Shown: piece by piece, positions 63,958-64,000 of the stretch
Layout of the letters: each line of letters begins with the position of its first letter
How positions within the stretch are numbered: the first letter of the stretch is position 1
NCBI GenBank assembly: GCA_021822115.1
Contig: JAJZSA010000004.1
Span: 3,838-67,837, forward strand
Reading direction: 5' to 3'
Length of the DNA: 64,000 bases
From: Pseudomonadota bacterium
GTDB lineage: Bacteria; Pseudomonadota; Gammaproteobacteria; Burkholderiales; Gallionellaceae
Made by a program: the position numbers and the translations under genes
The notes under the pieces: model-generated
Databases searched by the model: none
The model's input: only the letters and a program-made list of their open reading frames with translations
Told to the model about the DNA's origin: nothing

Positions 63958-64000
63958 AGTCTGACGATGACCTACTTTCACATGGGTAATCCACACTATC
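63958..64000 (-). rRNA. 5S ribosomal RNA, 3' end only (continues past the window)
   Basis: Read on the minus strand the last 43 bases end GTGAAAGTAGGTCATCGTCA, preceded by a GTGTGGATTACCCAT segment. This is the conserved 3' portion of 5S rRNA (loop E/helix IV and the terminal stem). Most of the 5S and presumably 23S and 16S lie beyond the window. The exact 3' end is uncertain by 1-3 bases. Confidence 0.93.

Noticed and set aside
63794..63994. Short minus-strand frame across the asmA upstream region
   Set aside because: It overlaps the rRNA terminator and the 5S 3' end, so it is not a gene.

Overview
The window reads as chromosomal DNA of a GC-rich betaproteobacterium. This rests on gene order and family content: glyA-nrdR-ribD-ribE-ribBA-ribH-nusB-thiL-pgpA, ilvB-ilvN-ilvC-psd-pssA, lptF/lptG divergent from pepA-holC-valS, and a small sigma factor followed by DUF3619 and DUF3106 proteins. 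A Gallionellaceae/Nitrosomonadales-type host is my guess and is not proven by the sequence. Almost everything is housekeeping. There is no prophage, CRISPR array or classical insertion sequence.

Layout. 1-968: end of a MarC-family gene and an rRNA pseudouridine synthase. 965-4553 (minus): miaB-phoH-ybeY-corC. 4554-5158 (plus): two tandem paralogous 32-residue membrane-peptide genes with separate terminators, the first with a -10-like site and the second with a complete promoter-like element. 5159-5235: tRNA-Met. 5309-24639 (minus): one nearly gapless array transcribed from glyA through riboflavin synthesis, nusB, thiL, pgpA, a nuclease, hrpA, mqo, maeB, a patatin, birA and coaX to a SPOR-like protein. 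24748-26094: pmbA. 26167-27505: darP and an esterase, separated by a direct-repeat spacer. 27502-32574: a PilZ-like protein, the N-degron transferases aat and bpt, a membrane protein and pyrD. 32603-36671 (minus): an autotransporter-passenger-like lipoprotein and an HDOD-REC-GGDEF regulator. 36809-43716: rnfABCDGE-nth, DUF1841 and a CBS protein. 43786-48504 (minus): branched-chain amino acid and phosphatidylethanolamine synthesis. 48661-49935: the sigma module. 49945-57303: LptFG, pepA, holC and valS. 57367-63797: TusA-like protein, protein kinase, BepA-like protease, mutY and AsmA. 63958-64000: the 3' end of a 5S rRNA on the minus strand, so an rRNA operon lies just beyond the window.

Two things stand out. 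First, hrpA carries two in-frame insertions built from the same REP-like palindrome. One is about 106 bp of palindrome pair only. The other is about 459 bp and encodes a complete-looking DUF559 (PD-(D/E)XK-type) nuclease domain, placed directly after helicase motif III. This looks like a palindrome-bounded element that can enter a coding gene without breaking its frame. Second, the twin 32-aa membrane-peptide genes between miaB and tRNA-Met share 21 of 32 residues and appear to be separately transcribed. I recognise no family for them.

Functionally the region joins flavin synthesis (rib genes) to flavin-dependent membrane redox systems (Rnf, Mqo, PyrD), and envelope biogenesis (PgpA, PssA, Psd, LptFG, BepA, AsmA) to translation and proteostasis (MiaB, YbeY, ValS, Aat, Bpt, NusB, DarP). 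Most genes are in tightly packed operons with 4-bp ATGA or GTGA overlaps, which fixes many start codons.
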